A stretch of DNA of 64,000 bases from NCBI GenBank assembly GCA_963663005.2, contig CAXXHH010000013.1:62001-126000 (forward strand), in the 5' to 3' direction. Below are positions 10,701 through 18,892 of this stretch, piece by piece (position 1 is the first letter of the stretch; each line of letters opens with the position of its first letter). A program made the position numbers and the translations under genes. The DNA is from CAINVV01 sp963663005. Lineage in GTDB: Bacteria > Bacteroidota > Bacteroidia > Bacteroidales > Prolixibacteraceae. A model generated the notes under the pieces. That model was not told the DNA's origin, searched no databases, and worked only from the letters and a program-made list of their open reading frames with translations.

Positions 10701-11134
10701 CCATCAAGTGATTTCATTAGGTTCGAGTTTCCAGCCTTGACCAATTCATCAGATTTCACCTCACTCACCGAATAAGCTAGGGATTTCTTTTCCTTGGTAA
10801 TACCCATTGCAGTAACAACAACCTCTTCAACCCCGACTGCTGATGTTGTTAACTGAATGTTGATGGTTTTGTTACTTCCAACTGCAACCTCAGTGTTATT
10901 CATCCCTACGAAAGAAAAGACTAATCTTGCATTTGCTGGAACAGACAAGCTAAACTTACCATTGAAGTCTGTAATGACTCCCTTTGTTGTACCCTTTACA
11001 ACAACACTCGCACCGGGAAGTGGCGAACCGGAATCATCCGTTACCACACCGGTAATCGTGTTCTGTGCCATCACGCTGTTAAATGACAGCACAATAAGGC
11101 ACATCAGAATAATTCTAATGATTTTCTTAGACAT
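7781..11134 (-). CDS. SusC/RagA family TonB-dependent outer-membrane transporter
   Basis: The protein begins with a signal peptide (ends VMAQ), followed by a carboxypeptidase-regulatory-like domain (ITGVVTDDSGSPLPGASV, residues ~27-105). A plug domain comes next, with the SusC signature LYVIDGIPVG and a VLKGGSAGALYGSEGGNGVVMI segment, and then a large beta-barrel ending KLALDF. Length (1117 aa) is typical. Energy comes from the TonB complex across the periplasm. Expressed with the SusD-like gene directly downstream. A TAnnTTTG element and a palindrome lie upstream. No sigma/anti-sigma pair or hybrid two-component regulator is adjacent. Confidence 0.95.
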   Translation of the reverse strand: MSKKIIRIILMCLIVLSFNSVMAQNTITGVVTDDSGSPLPGASVVVKGTTKGVITDFNGKFSLSVPANARLVFSFVGMNNTEVAVGSNKTINIQLTTSAVGVEEVVVTAMGITKEKKSLAYSVSEVKSDELVKAGNSNLMKSLDGKISGVNLTSISSDPTSSVLVNIRGTTAMPSATDANVAVKGQPLYVIDGIPVGAQTFTNKNGVDFGNILSQLNPQDIASITVLKGGSAGALYGSEGGNGVVMITTKSGKSGKKGIGVSISTTATMDSPYQFIEAQTIFGQGERAFEWQYDNTDTWGPKLDGKYTDSFWNTKTQKWDSGPMVSSNENRVKAYLNTGSTVTTNVSVTGNYDKGAFRLSLSNMGNVGVMPNTKTNQKSINISSDYKLTDKIKVSANASYIRTYSPNKANVTGSNSILNSLLFNFPANLQPLADMKNYWMTGFDGILMNGAIQKTNGIDKSEDNPWWSTYEKVNIFTRDNFFGKLQLDWQLNKNFTFLLRTGMEDVRENYEYRQSFGRTALASRPASGDGQFTTNTNNSLNVNSDAILSFNKTVGKLEITAVGGVNYAYRNTDTYDVSAGALSVPGLFTIGNSFPGKLSANYAWEAGKTYSVYGTADFAWDKQFFLGVTGRNDWKGNLAEEKINYFYPSVSASWLVNESFKLPQTIDLMKVRLGLASVGNGLSKLRPVDTYSFDNPDWSSTVKTANISATLVDPDIKPMQSVTKEIGLDLWLLKKRVQFDFTYFVKDQNNQLGGIPVVQGTGFTSMTTNVGDVRNKGFEAGLTFVPVRTKDWYWDFTTTLTHYKAHILRLSPKFAPNGYVFASYDGKTKVKIAEGEEIGNIYEENPILRVQSGKYAGMALLDGDAGEFQKSSNEKDRAQLGNYNPDYIVGMNTTVKYKQFTLNLVGSLRMGGKYVSVNQQYMDSNGRSIESLGTANDPNNPFWSGGRDADHGGHPWPAVGASKYAEINANNDGQHADFSDAGYAKGVFINPNFAGTTPSDADYIVNGADPNNTFYQYAYNSWGDCIWNFTSTRVYDATNFKLREVSLTYTVPNEVTSKLKIFNVNVSLIGRNLVQWNASGRHEDPESAFSGVGVSQGILRATLPSVRSVGFKLALDF

Positions 11135-11172
11135 GTGACGTTAATAATTAGTTAATAGAAGTTAATACACGG

Positions 11173-11180
11173 CAAATCTA
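11173..11180 (-). promoter_or_regulatory. Bacteroidota -7 element for susC
   Basis: TAGATTTG on the minus strand fits the TAnnTTTG consensus of the main Bacteroidota sigma factor. It lies about 38 bases upstream of the susC start, giving a leader of roughly 30 nt. No convincing -33 TTG at ideal spacing was seen. Confidence 0.6.
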
Positions 11181-11226
11181 AGGATACTTTTTTACAATTT
11201 TTAATTATTATCATTACAATTTTGTT

Positions 11227-11245
11227 ACATATTGATACAATATGT
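11227..11245. promoter_or_regulatory. 8-bp palindrome upstream of susC, operator candidate
   Basis: ACATATTG-ATA-CAATATGT is a perfect inverted repeat with a 3-base centre. It lies about 50 bases upstream of the susC -7 element. This geometry suits a dimeric transcriptional activator. No regulator gene is adjacent, so the binder is unknown. Confidence 0.45.
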
Positions 11246-11288
11246 GCCAAAATGCATAAATAACTACCTGTAAATAAGAGTCTGGATA

Positions 11289-12266
11289 TTAACCTTTCTT
11301 TCTAGCTTTCTCTCCAATTAAATCAAGCATCCGGATCAAATCAAGCGAGTTTTGGTGGCCCATAACTTCGCTTTCAAACCTCAAATTATCGAGACAATTC
11401 ATCACATCCAATGCCTCCAATTTCATTCCACAAAGAGATTCATCCCAATTTATTGTACGAATTGGTTTTCCTGGGACAACAATCTCCAACCATTGATTTA
11501 AAGCGGAAGTCCTGCGTAACCGCATCATCCCCTTTTCACAGTAAATATCAGTTCCGACTCCAATCGCTGAAAGAAATGACGCAAAAAATGTGGCGCTTTT
11601 AGCTCCTTCAAATTGCATTGAAACGGAAATAGTCTGGTCAATCCCATTATCCGTCAAATCTGCAGAAACATTTGTACTTATTGGATTGCCTAAGAAAAAT
11701 AGCGCGTCGAACAGGGGATACAATCCGATATCCAGCATTACTCCTCCGCCCAACGCCGGATTATAGAGTCTGCCGTTACTATCATAAGGTGATTTATTGA
11801 ACCCAAACCATCCATGCAGATGCTTTATTTCTCCCAGTTCACCTGAACCAAGTATTTTTCGGGCTTCCAGGTATGAAGGCTGATGAGGGGTGAAGAAAGC
11901 CTCCATTAAAAAAACTTGCTCATTTTGAGCAGTCTGGATCATCTCCCTTACCTCTCCGGAGCTCATTCCAAAGGCTTTTTCACAAAGAACCGCCTTTTTA
12001 TGCCGTAGACATAGTATAGAGTGTTCGGCGTGAAAAATGTGTGGGGAGGCTATGTAGATAATGTCCAAATCCGGATCTGAGACCAGACTTTCGTAGGATC
12101 CGTATGTGCGATCTATGTCAAACCTGGAGGCAAATTCGTTGGCTCTGCTTAAATCCCTTGACCCTACGGCCAAAACTTTGGCATTCGGAAGTTCTTTTAA
12201 TTCCGTAACGAATTTCCCGGCAATATTTCCAGGAGCAAGAATTCCCCAATTATAGGTTCTGGACAT
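11289..12266 (-). CDS. Gfo/Idh/MocA family NAD(P)-dependent oxidoreductase
   Basis: N-terminal Rossmann fold (WGILAPGNIAGKF; VLAVGSRDLSRANEFASRF), then a C-terminal alpha/beta substrate domain. The EKAFG segment (ALLCEKAFGM-like) holds the catalytic-type Lys of the family, and GGGVMLDIGLYPL fits the dimeric dihydrodiol dehydrogenase-like branch. Length (325 aa) is normal. It has no signal peptide, so it is cytoplasmic and probably oxidises a sugar or sugar-like polyol. The exact substrate is unknown. Confidence 0.88.
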   Translation of the reverse strand: MSRTYNWGILAPGNIAGKFVTELKELPNAKVLAVGSRDLSRANEFASRFDIDRTYGSYESLVSDPDLDIIYIASPHIFHAEHSILCLRHKKAVLCEKAFGMSSGEVREMIQTAQNEQVFLMEAFFTPHQPSYLEARKILGSGELGEIKHLHGWFGFNKSPYDSNGRLYNPALGGGVMLDIGLYPLFDALFFLGNPISTNVSADLTDNGIDQTISVSMQFEGAKSATFFASFLSAIGVGTDIYCEKGMMRLRRTSALNQWLEIVVPGKPIRTINWDESLCGMKLEALDVMNCLDNLRFESEVMGHQNSLDLIRMLDLIGEKARKKG

Positions 12267-12357
12267 GAAGGAATGAGTTTTGAATACCTAAAGTTAAAGA
12301 TTCAATTTTGAAAATGAGCGCAATATGAAATACCCTTAACTTTAAGTGTTTACAAAA

Positions 12358-13269
12358 CTATTTCAAAGATGACTGCTCAAATGGTTTCGGTTTGAAGAAA
12401 TTGAGAAGGAACGAACGGGTTGTAGTCTCAGCAGGAGTCTGTCCTTTAATCATAAACTTACCAGCGATATTGGATTGTCTGACTTCTCTGATAATTTCTT
12501 CTTTTTTCTGAGATATTACAGAATCAGTTTTGGGAGACCAAAAATTCAAACTTACCAGCTTTTCATATACATTTTTATGCTGAGCCAATAACCATTGATA
12601 AACATTTTGCTCTGAATAGACATGGTGAATATCGTGGCCTTCACCTTTTAGCACAGAAAATTTAGGTCTGTTTCCCATACCTTGCATGGCTTCAACCATC
12701 TCTTCTGATCTCGTTAACCGAACTTTTCTGTCTTTTTCACCATGGAAAACCCACGTTGGAAGATCTTTGATAGACTCAGCCATATCCGGTCTGCCACCTC
12801 CACACAAAGGCATAATCGCAGCAAAATATTGCGGGTATCTCGAGGCAAGACTCCAGGTACCAAAACCACCAAGACTCATCCCCGTCAGGTAAACACGGGA
12901 AGGATCAACATGGTATTTTTCCAAAATTTCGGAATAAAACGATTCAAACCAGTCGCCAATTACCCAATTGCGATTTGAAGGACATTGCGGTGAGATGACA
13001 ATTGCGTCTACCTGCATTCCCCTATCTAAATAAAAAGGAGGACCATATTTCTTTAAACGTTCCAGATTGCTGCCTTTACAGGAACTACCGTGAAGGTAAA
13101 TAATCAAAGGCCACTCTTTTCCGATTGACTCCTGATATCCGTTAGGAAGGTATGCCAAATAGGGATACGTCTTTGATTTTTCTTTCTTTTGTTGTGGGTT
13201 TGCCCCGAGGATGTTTCCTTCAATTAGAAGTAAACAAGCCAGAATCAAAGTCAACATTTTACCAACCAT
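12358..13269 (-). CDS. Secreted alpha/beta-hydrolase (prolyl-oligopeptidase/esterase type)
   Basis: The signal peptide covers residues 1-23 (MVGKMLTLILACLLLIEGN). The hydrolase core has an oxyanion segment LIIYLHGSSCKGSN, the nucleophile elbow GMSLGGFG, the Asp region HGEKDRKVRLT and the His in GEGHDIHHVY. This matches the PHB depolymerase/feruloyl-esterase-like secreted esterases common in Bacteroidota carbohydrate loci. A substrate is not assigned. Transcribed alone, with a TAnnTTTG element 28-35 bases upstream of the start. Confidence 0.85.
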   Translation of the reverse strand: MVGKMLTLILACLLLIEGNILGANPQQKKEKSKTYPYLAYLPNGYQESIGKEWPLIIYLHGSSCKGSNLERLKKYGPPFYLDRGMQVDAIVISPQCPSNRNWVIGDWFESFYSEILEKYHVDPSRVYLTGMSLGGFGTWSLASRYPQYFAAIMPLCGGGRPDMAESIKDLPTWVFHGEKDRKVRLTRSEEMVEAMQGMGNRPKFSVLKGEGHDIHHVYSEQNVYQWLLAQHKNVYEKLVSLNFWSPKTDSVISQKKEEIIREVRQSNIAGKFMIKGQTPAETTTRSFLLNFFKPKPFEQSSLK

Positions 13270-13296
13270 GCTATCTTTTTTAATTCAAAATCTAAA

Positions 13297-13304
13297 CAAA
13301 AATA
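13297..13304 (-). promoter_or_regulatory. -7 element for the esterase gene
   Basis: TATTTTTG on the minus strand fits TAnnTTTG and lies 28 bases upstream of the start codon at 13269. The surroundings are very A+T-rich, so a chance match is possible. Confidence 0.45.
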
Positions 13305-13443
13305 AACATTCTCCCCAGAAAATCGGCTCATAAACACTTTTTAACGTTTTGTAACGTTTTCATTATGAACCCTAATTGTTAATTTCCTTGATTGAAAAAA
13401 ACACAACCACCTGATAATGAAGTCAAAATTTTAAAACATTTTT

Positions 13444-14274
13444 TCAGATTAAATTTTTCTTTTGAAGTAAAAAATTCATCTCAATTTGGGTTTCAAGAGC
13501 TGCTTCACCTGCTTTTTCAGCAAAATTCAATTCGGAAGAAGCGTACAAAATAGCGCGGGAGGAGTTAACCAAGAGTCCACACTGATCGTTCATTCCAAAC
13601 TTTGCTACTTCACTCAGACTACCACCCTGCGCCCCAACACCAGGTACCAGGAGAAAATGATCCGGCACAATCCTGCGAATGCCCTCCAGCTCTTCCGCCT
13701 TTGTTGCGCCAACCACATACATCATGTTATCGGCTCCCGCCCATTTCTGCGAGGTTCTCAACACCTTTTCGAAGAGTTTCTCTCCGCTTTGATCCTGTAT
13801 AAATTGAAAATCGAATGCTCCTTTGTTTGAAGTTAACGCAAGTAATATCACCCATTTGTCCTTATATCCCAGGAACGGCGTTACTGAGTCTTCACCCATG
13901 TATGGTGCGATTGTCACCGCATCGAAATTGTACGTTTCGAAGAAGGTGCGGGCATACATGGCAGAAGTATTCCCAATATCACCACGCTTTGCATCTGCAA
14001 TAATGAAAATGTCCGGATACCTCTCTCTTATGTAGTGGACAGTCTTTTCGAGGCTGTTCCAACCATCCAGTCCGTTCGATTCGTAAAATGCGAGGTTTGG
14101 TTTATATGCTACTGTATACGGAGCCGTTGCATCGATAATCTTCTGGTTGAAATAGAAAACCGGGTCTGACGTATCCAACAAAAATGAGGGAATTTTCTGA
14201 ATATCAGAATCTAATCCGACACAAAGGAAGGACTGTTTCTTTTGGATTTGCTCGAAAAGCTGGGATTTGTTCAT
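13444..14274 (-). CDS. pyrF: Orotidine-5'-phosphate decarboxylase
   Basis: Decarboxylates OMP to UMP, the last step of de novo pyrimidine synthesis. It belongs to the type 2 family (about 270-280 aa). The catalytic Asp/Lys signature is FIIADAKRGDIGNT, and the phosphate-binding end reads LVPGVGAQGG. N-terminal FLCVGLDSD is also typical. Cytoplasmic. A short ATGTGRAA repeat separates it from prfA upstream. Confidence 0.95.
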   Translation of the reverse strand: MNKSQLFEQIQKKQSFLCVGLDSDIQKIPSFLLDTSDPVFYFNQKIIDATAPYTVAYKPNLAFYESNGLDGWNSLEKTVHYIRERYPDIFIIADAKRGDIGNTSAMYARTFFETYNFDAVTIAPYMGEDSVTPFLGYKDKWVILLALTSNKGAFDFQFIQDQSGEKLFEKVLRTSQKWAGADNMMYVVGATKAEELEGIRRIVPDHFLLVPGVGAQGGSLSEVAKFGMNDQCGLLVNSSRAILYASSELNFAEKAGEAALETQIEMNFLLQKKNLI

Positions 14275-14275
14275 A

Positions 14276-14312
14276 ATGTGAAAATGTGGAAATGTGGAAA
14301 TGTGAAAATTAA
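14276..14312. repeat. ATGTGRAA tandem repeat between prfA and pyrF
   Basis: Four degenerate 8-base units (ATGTGAAA, ATGTGGAA, ATGTGGAA, ATGTGAAA) directly upstream of pyrF. The same unit recurs at 39360-39470. The downstream part of this gap (14338-14361) has a CTCATGTCTTATGTCTTAT stretch related to the 3209-3287 repeat. Confidence 0.7.
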
Positions 14313-14355
14313 GAACGCCACCATCTTGAATATCTTATTTCTCATGTCTTATGTC

Positions 14356-15441
14356 TTATAATTCAGTTTCTTTGAGTCGTTCCGCATTTTCTTCATATCT
14401 CAATTTATCTATTATCTCACCGATATCGCCATCCATTATTGCAGGTAAGTTATACAATGTGAGACCAATACGATGGTCGGTCACGCGTCCTTGCGGATAG
14501 TTGTATGTTCTGATCTTGGCAGACCGGTCGCCGGTTGAGACCATAGTTTTGCGCTTGGTAGCAATTTCATCCAGGTATTTCTGATGCTCCATATTGTAAA
14601 TCCGGGTACGTAATTCGGACATTGCCTTCGCCAAATTTTTTATTTGCGATTTTTCGTCCTGGCAGGTCACAACAATCCCGGTAGGAATATGGGTTAAACG
14701 GATGGCGGAATAGGTAGTGTTAACACTTTGTCCGCCGGGGCCGGAGGAGCAATAAGTGTCTTTGCGAATATCACTTTCCCGCAAATCGATATCAAACTCC
14801 TCTGCTTCGGGCAATACCGCTACTGTGGATGCCGAGGTGTGAACACGACCCTGCGTTTCGGTCTGGGGAACCCGCTGCACCCGGTGCACACCAGATTCAT
14901 ATTTCAACAATCCATAGACATCTTTCCCGGTTACCTTGGCCACCAGCTCTTTGTATCCTCCAGAAGAACCTTCCGAAGTATTGGTTACCTCCAGTTTCCA
15001 GCCTACCCGATCACAAAATTTAGAGTACATCCTGAAAAGATCTCCTGCAAAAATCGCTGCTTCATCGCCACCTGTTCCTCCCCGAATTTCGAGAATTGCA
15101 TTTTTACTATCTTCAGGATCCGCCGGAACCAGCAACATTTTTATCTCATCTTCGAATGCATTCACTTTTTGAGCACCCTCTTCCAACTCCTCTCTGGCCA
15201 TTTCGCGGAGATCTTCATCCGTCTCTTTTTCCAGAATTTCTTTGGCATCAGCAATATTTTTCAAATAACTGTTGTACCTGTTGAACGATTGAACCAGGGC
15301 ATCAAGCTGTTTATATTCCTGATTCAGCTTGACATATCGCTTCATATCCTTCATAACATCCGGATCTGAAATCTGTTGACTAACCTCATCAAAACGGATT
15401 TTGATGCCTTCGTATTTTTCGAGTAATGAATTATCTGACAT
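14356..15441 (-). CDS. prfA: Peptide chain release factor 1
   Basis: Recognises UAA/UAG and releases the nascent chain. The codon-reading PxT tripeptide is P192-Q193-T194 (VPQTETQGR), which marks RF1 rather than RF2. GGQ is at 236-238 in SSGPGGQSVN. Length (361 aa) is standard. Cytoplasmic housekeeping gene, same strand as pyrF. Confidence 0.97.
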   Translation of the reverse strand: MSDNSLLEKYEGIKIRFDEVSQQISDPDVMKDMKRYVKLNQEYKQLDALVQSFNRYNSYLKNIADAKEILEKETDEDLREMAREELEEGAQKVNAFEDEIKMLLVPADPEDSKNAILEIRGGTGGDEAAIFAGDLFRMYSKFCDRVGWKLEVTNTSEGSSGGYKELVAKVTGKDVYGLLKYESGVHRVQRVPQTETQGRVHTSASTVAVLPEAEEFDIDLRESDIRKDTYCSSGPGGQSVNTTYSAIRLTHIPTGIVVTCQDEKSQIKNLAKAMSELRTRIYNMEHQKYLDEIATKRKTMVSTGDRSAKIRTYNYPQGRVTDHRIGLTLYNLPAIMDGDIGEIIDKLRYEENAERLKETEL

Positions 15442-15451
15442 ATATTTTAAG

Positions 15452-15510
15452 TGAGTAGTTAAAAGTGAAAAATGAAAAGTGAATAGTAAAAAGCGTAAAG
15501 TGAAAAACGA
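15452..15510. repeat. Degenerate GTGAAAA-type repeat between purM and prfA
   Basis: A run of 7-base-like units (GTGAGTA, AAAAGTG, AAAAATG, AAAAGTG, AATAGTA, AAAAGCG) fills the gap. It belongs to the same class as 19351-19428 and 42525-42570. No coding potential seen. Confidence 0.65.
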
Positions 15511-15534
15511 GGATCGAAAAAATTATGGGGGCAG

Positions 15535-16704
15535 CTAATATTCAAAGGTACCGAACGGACTCTGAATCGTCACTTTTTTACCAGAGAAGGGCTCGACGCG
15601 ACCGATGATTTGGGCATCGATATTGAATTTTTTCGAAATGGCGATTATTTCACCGGCAACGGAGGGATCAACGTAAATTTCGAGTCTGTGGCCCATATTA
15701 AAGACCTTGTACATTTCGTACCAATCTGTGCCGCTTTGCGCCTGAATTAAGCTGAAAAGCTCAGGGATTTCAAAGAGGTTATCCTTTATGACGTGAACAT
15801 TATCAACAAAATGAAGCACTTTGGTTTGTGCACCACCAGAACAATGAATGATCCCGTAAATATTTTTCCGGTAGGAATCCAGTATACTTTTCACAATCGG
15901 GGCATAGGTTCGGGTCGGTGAAAGCACCAGTTTACCAGCGTCCAGGCCTACCGAACCAACTGTGTCCGTCAATTTTAAACTGCCTGAATAAACGAGGTCT
16001 TCCGGGACGGAAGGATCAAAACTTTCTGGATATTTCTCTGCCAAATAGTTAGAAAAAACATCGTGCCTGGCCGAGGTAAGACCATTGCTTCCCATGCCAC
16101 CATTATACCCCTTCTCGTAAACAGATTTTCCAAAAGATGCAATACCAACTATCACATTCCCAGGCTGAATGCGGTCCGCGGAGATGACGTCAGATCGCTT
16201 CATCCGGCAGGTAACAGTAGAATCAACAATCACAGTTCTGACCAGATCCCCAACGTCGGCGGTTTCGCCACCAGTTGGAAAAATGGAAATTCCGAGGTCG
16301 CGCATTTCACTGCAAAACTCCTCAGTTCCGTTAATTATGGCAGACACAACTTCGCCCGGGATCAAATTTTTATTTCGTCCGATAGTAGAGGATAGCAGAA
16401 TATTCTCCGTTGCACCCACACAAATCAAGTCGTCCAGATTCATCACTACCGCATCCTGAGCAATTCCTTTCCATACAGAAAGATCGCCTGTTTCTCTCCA
16501 ATAAAGGTAGGCCAAAGAGGATTTTGTACCGGCACCATCCGCATGCATCACATTGCAGAAAAGTGGATCACCTCCGAGTATATCAGGAACAATTTTACAA
16601 AAAGCTTTGGGAAACAGGCCTTTATCAATATTTTTGATTGCCTGATGAACATCTTCTTTGGAAGCAGAAACCCCTCTGCGGATATATCGTTGATTGTCGT
16701 ACAT
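15535..16704 (-). CDS. purM: Phosphoribosylformylglycinamidine cyclo-ligase (AIR synthase)
   Basis: Converts FGAM to AIR with ATP, the fifth step of purine synthesis. The AIRS fold is shown by GVSASKEDVH, HADGAGTKSSLAYLYW, FPTGGETADVGDL and the C-terminal MGHRLEIYV. The start is placed at ATG 16702-16704 (MYDNQRYIRRGV) rather than the in-frame codon ten residues upstream. The homologous sequence begins at MYDN, and a TAnnTTTG element at 16713-16720 overlaps the longer alternative. The leader would be only a few bases. Length 389 aa, as in other Bacteroidota. Confidence 0.92.
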   Translation of the reverse strand: MYDNQRYIRRGVSASKEDVHQAIKNIDKGLFPKAFCKIVPDILGGDPLFCNVMHADGAGTKSSLAYLYWRETGDLSVWKGIAQDAVVMNLDDLICVGATENILLSSTIGRNKNLIPGEVVSAIINGTEEFCSEMRDLGISIFPTGGETADVGDLVRTVIVDSTVTCRMKRSDVISADRIQPGNVIVGIASFGKSVYEKGYNGGMGSNGLTSARHDVFSNYLAEKYPESFDPSVPEDLVYSGSLKLTDTVGSVGLDAGKLVLSPTRTYAPIVKSILDSYRKNIYGIIHCSGGAQTKVLHFVDNVHVIKDNLFEIPELFSLIQAQSGTDWYEMYKVFNMGHRLEIYVDPSVAGEIIAISKKFNIDAQIIGRVEPFSGKKVTIQSPFGTFEY

Positions 16705-16712
16705 AACTGGCG

Positions 16713-16720
16713 CAAAATTA
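16713..16720 (-). promoter_or_regulatory. -7 element for purM
   Basis: TAATTTTG on the minus strand, 8 bases upstream of the chosen purM ATG. It supports the shorter start and predicts a nearly leaderless transcript. Confidence 0.55.
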
Positions 16721-16752
16721 CAACTTTTTCCCAATCAGAAATATACAAAAGG

Positions 16753-18744
16753 TCATTCCTGGAATTTTTCCCTATACTCTGATGAAGTCACTTTGAATTC
16801 AGTGCGACGATTGAGTTGGTGACAAATTTCCCGCTCCTCTTCCTTCTTTAGTCCTTCAATATACTGGCAAGTAAGCAATTGCCCTTTTTTCAGAAAAGGA
16901 TTGGCCTTAACCATCTTGTCATCAACTGTCTTCGGATTTTTCTTCCCATAACCTTTGGCGGCAAGTCTTCCGGCTTGAATTCCTTTCGAAATCAAATAAT
17001 CCACGACAGACTGAGCTCTTTTTTGAGACAAAATTATATTATCAGCATCGTTGCCTCTGCAGTCTGTGTGCGACATCAGCTCAATAGCAACAGTCGGATT
17101 GAGGTTTAAAAGTGATACCAGACTATCCAAAGCCGCAATCGATTCCGGCATCAAATCCCACTTTCCGAATTCGTAGAAAATATTATCGACATTAATAGGC
17201 TTATCTACTGGTGTCAGATCCAAACGAACCGAAAAGTCTTTTCCCTGATCCATTCCAACTGTCGATATGGATGCCTTGGCATTTAAGAAGCCCTTTTTGA
17301 AACCGGTTACCAGGTATTCAACGCCTGGCTTCAGTTTGAATTTGAATCCCGCATTTTCCGCCTTTAACCGCAACATGGTACCATCAGTGCCAATCAATCG
17401 AACGAATGCACCGTCAATCAACTCATTGGTCTCTTTGTTATAGAGTTTTCCCTCCACTCCGTACGTTTTCGGAGGCAATTGGAAAGAATAGATATCGTCA
17501 CCTCTGCTGCCCTCCCGGTTGCTCGAGAAGAGCCCTTTTTCTTCGCCAGGATAAAAGGAAATTGCAAAATCGTCGCCTGCCGAATTTATTGGGACGCCCA
17601 TATTTTCAACCTTCCACTGACCACTACCAGCAGGAGTTGCCTTGAAAATATCCAATCCACCCAAACCAACATGAGAATCGGAGGCAAAATAAAGTTCTCC
17701 GTTGTCACGGATAAAAGGTAACATCTCATTGCCAGAGGTATTTATCTGAGGACCGAGATTTTTTGGAGTTCCCCACTTGCTTTCTCCGGATTTTTCTGCC
17801 ATCCAAATATCGTTTCCGCCCTCACCTCCAGGTCTGTTGGATACGAAATAGATTCTGTTACCATCTTTCGAAATCGACGGATGCGCTGCCATCAGACTAT
17901 CGTTTCCGATAGAAAGTTTCACGGCCCTTCCCCAGGTACCGCTCACCAGCGTAGATTCATATATACCAACTTTTGCATCAGCACCCTTTTCAGAAATTGA
18001 GCGCGTAAAATAGATGGTATTTCCACTTTTATCGAACGTGGGTGCACCTTCTTCATCGATTGTATTGACCATCAAGGTTTCATCGAGCCGTTTGGGAAGA
18101 TCCCATTTTTTCCCCTCAGCATTGAATAGTGATCTGTAAATGTCAGCATTGTATTCTCCGGCTACTGCATTTTTCTTTTTGCCGGTCGCATCATCCCTTG
18201 AAGAAGTAAATACAAGCTCAGTCTCGATAAGACCAGGATAAACTCCTGCATAATCAGAAAATCGCGAATTGATCTCCTTCAGATTCTCAATCTTGTGCAT
18301 CGTAGGATTCTTCAAAAGGTCGGTGCAGGTTTTGCAAGAAACTATGCCATTCAAAGCACGGATATCATTCGGATTTGAAGCAAGAAATTTCTGATAGTTC
18401 TTGATTGCCTCTTCATATTTCCCGTTGGCCCTGAGCACTTCAGCGTATCTCAGAAGTATCGTAATGTCTGCGGGATCTTTAAAAATGGCGCTCTTGAAAT
18501 AGCTTTCAGCCTGACGATATTGACCAATTCTATAGAATGCATCAGCAATTTTTAGTTGGATAGCCGCCTTATTTTCTCTTCCTTTTGTTTTTGAATAAAT
18601 TTTGCGGTAAGAGGCGATACTTTTAAAATATTCACCGTTATCGAAGGAAGTTGTGGCTAATCTGGTTTGATGGGTAACAGAGCATCCTTCGCTCAGAATA
18701 AGCAATACTAAAATGGCAAAAATGGATCCTAATTGTCGGATCAT
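16753..18744 (-). CDS. PorE-like OmpA-family lipoprotein (type IX secretion component)
   Basis: Residues 1-21 are a lipoprotein signal ending SEGC. TPR-like repeats follow (about 30-135), then a PD40-type propeller (about 165-425, with repeated DKSGNTIYFTRS / KDGNRIYFVSN units). A carboxypeptidase-regulatory domain (about 430-515) and a C-terminal OmpA peptidoglycan-binding domain (ELMSHTDCRGNDADN) complete the protein. This TPR-propeller-CRD-OmpA order is that of PorE, which anchors the type IX secretion ring to peptidoglycan. The OmpA domain carries an insert of about 35 residues. No other type IX genes are in the window, so the PorE assignment rests on architecture. Confidence 0.8.
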   Translation of the reverse strand: MIRQLGSIFAILVLLILSEGCSVTHQTRLATTSFDNGEYFKSIASYRKIYSKTKGRENKAAIQLKIADAFYRIGQYRQAESYFKSAIFKDPADITILLRYAEVLRANGKYEEAIKNYQKFLASNPNDIRALNGIVSCKTCTDLLKNPTMHKIENLKEINSRFSDYAGVYPGLIETELVFTSSRDDATGKKKNAVAGEYNADIYRSLFNAEGKKWDLPKRLDETLMVNTIDEEGAPTFDKSGNTIYFTRSISEKGADAKVGIYESTLVSGTWGRAVKLSIGNDSLMAAHPSISKDGNRIYFVSNRPGGEGGNDIWMAEKSGESKWGTPKNLGPQINTSGNEMLPFIRDNGELYFASDSHVGLGGLDIFKATPAGSGQWKVENMGVPINSAGDDFAISFYPGEEKGLFSSNREGSRGDDIYSFQLPPKTYGVEGKLYNKETNELIDGAFVRLIGTDGTMLRLKAENAGFKFKLKPGVEYLVTGFKKGFLNAKASISTVGMDQGKDFSVRLDLTPVDKPINVDNIFYEFGKWDLMPESIAALDSLVSLLNLNPTVAIELMSHTDCRGNDADNIILSQKRAQSVVDYLISKGIQAGRLAAKGYGKKNPKTVDDKMVKANPFLKKGQLLTCQYIEGLKKEEEREICHQLNRRTEFKVTSSEYREKFQE

Positions 18745-18824
18745 CCTATCTGTTTTGATCGGTTCAAATCTGTTTTATTGTTCTTTAGCAAAAGATTTTT
18801 GGGTCTTTTGGCAAGAATACCCGA

Positions 18825-18832
18825 CAAATATA
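18825..18832 (-). promoter_or_regulatory. -7 element for the porE-like gene
   Basis: TATATTTG on the minus strand, 81 bases upstream of the start codon, giving a leader of about 75 nt. It faces away from the cyclophilin -7 element 32 bases away, so the two promoters share their upstream DNA. Confidence 0.5.
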
Positions 18833-18864
18833 AAGTAAATGGGAGAGATTTCTCTCGAAACAGA

Positions 18865-18872
18865 TATCTTTG
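18865..18872 (+). promoter_or_regulatory. -7 element for the cyclophilin gene
   Basis: TATCTTTG matches the TAnnTTTG consensus. It lies 21 bases before the ATG at 18893 and overlaps the coding part of a longer ORF starting at 18839, which argues for the shorter protein. Confidence 0.6.
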
Positions 18873-18892
18873 CAAAAACAAAAAATCAAATT

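Noticed and set aside
6105..11134. The susC/susD pair with the GH20 and DUF5916 genes as one polysaccharide utilisation locus
   Set aside because: GH20 is on the opposite strand, arfB lies between, and a terminator follows susD, so a shared operon is not supported.
14728..15369. 213-codon plus-strand ORF opposite prfA
   Set aside because: It is a shadow frame of prfA with no recognisable domain; prfA carries all RF1 motifs.
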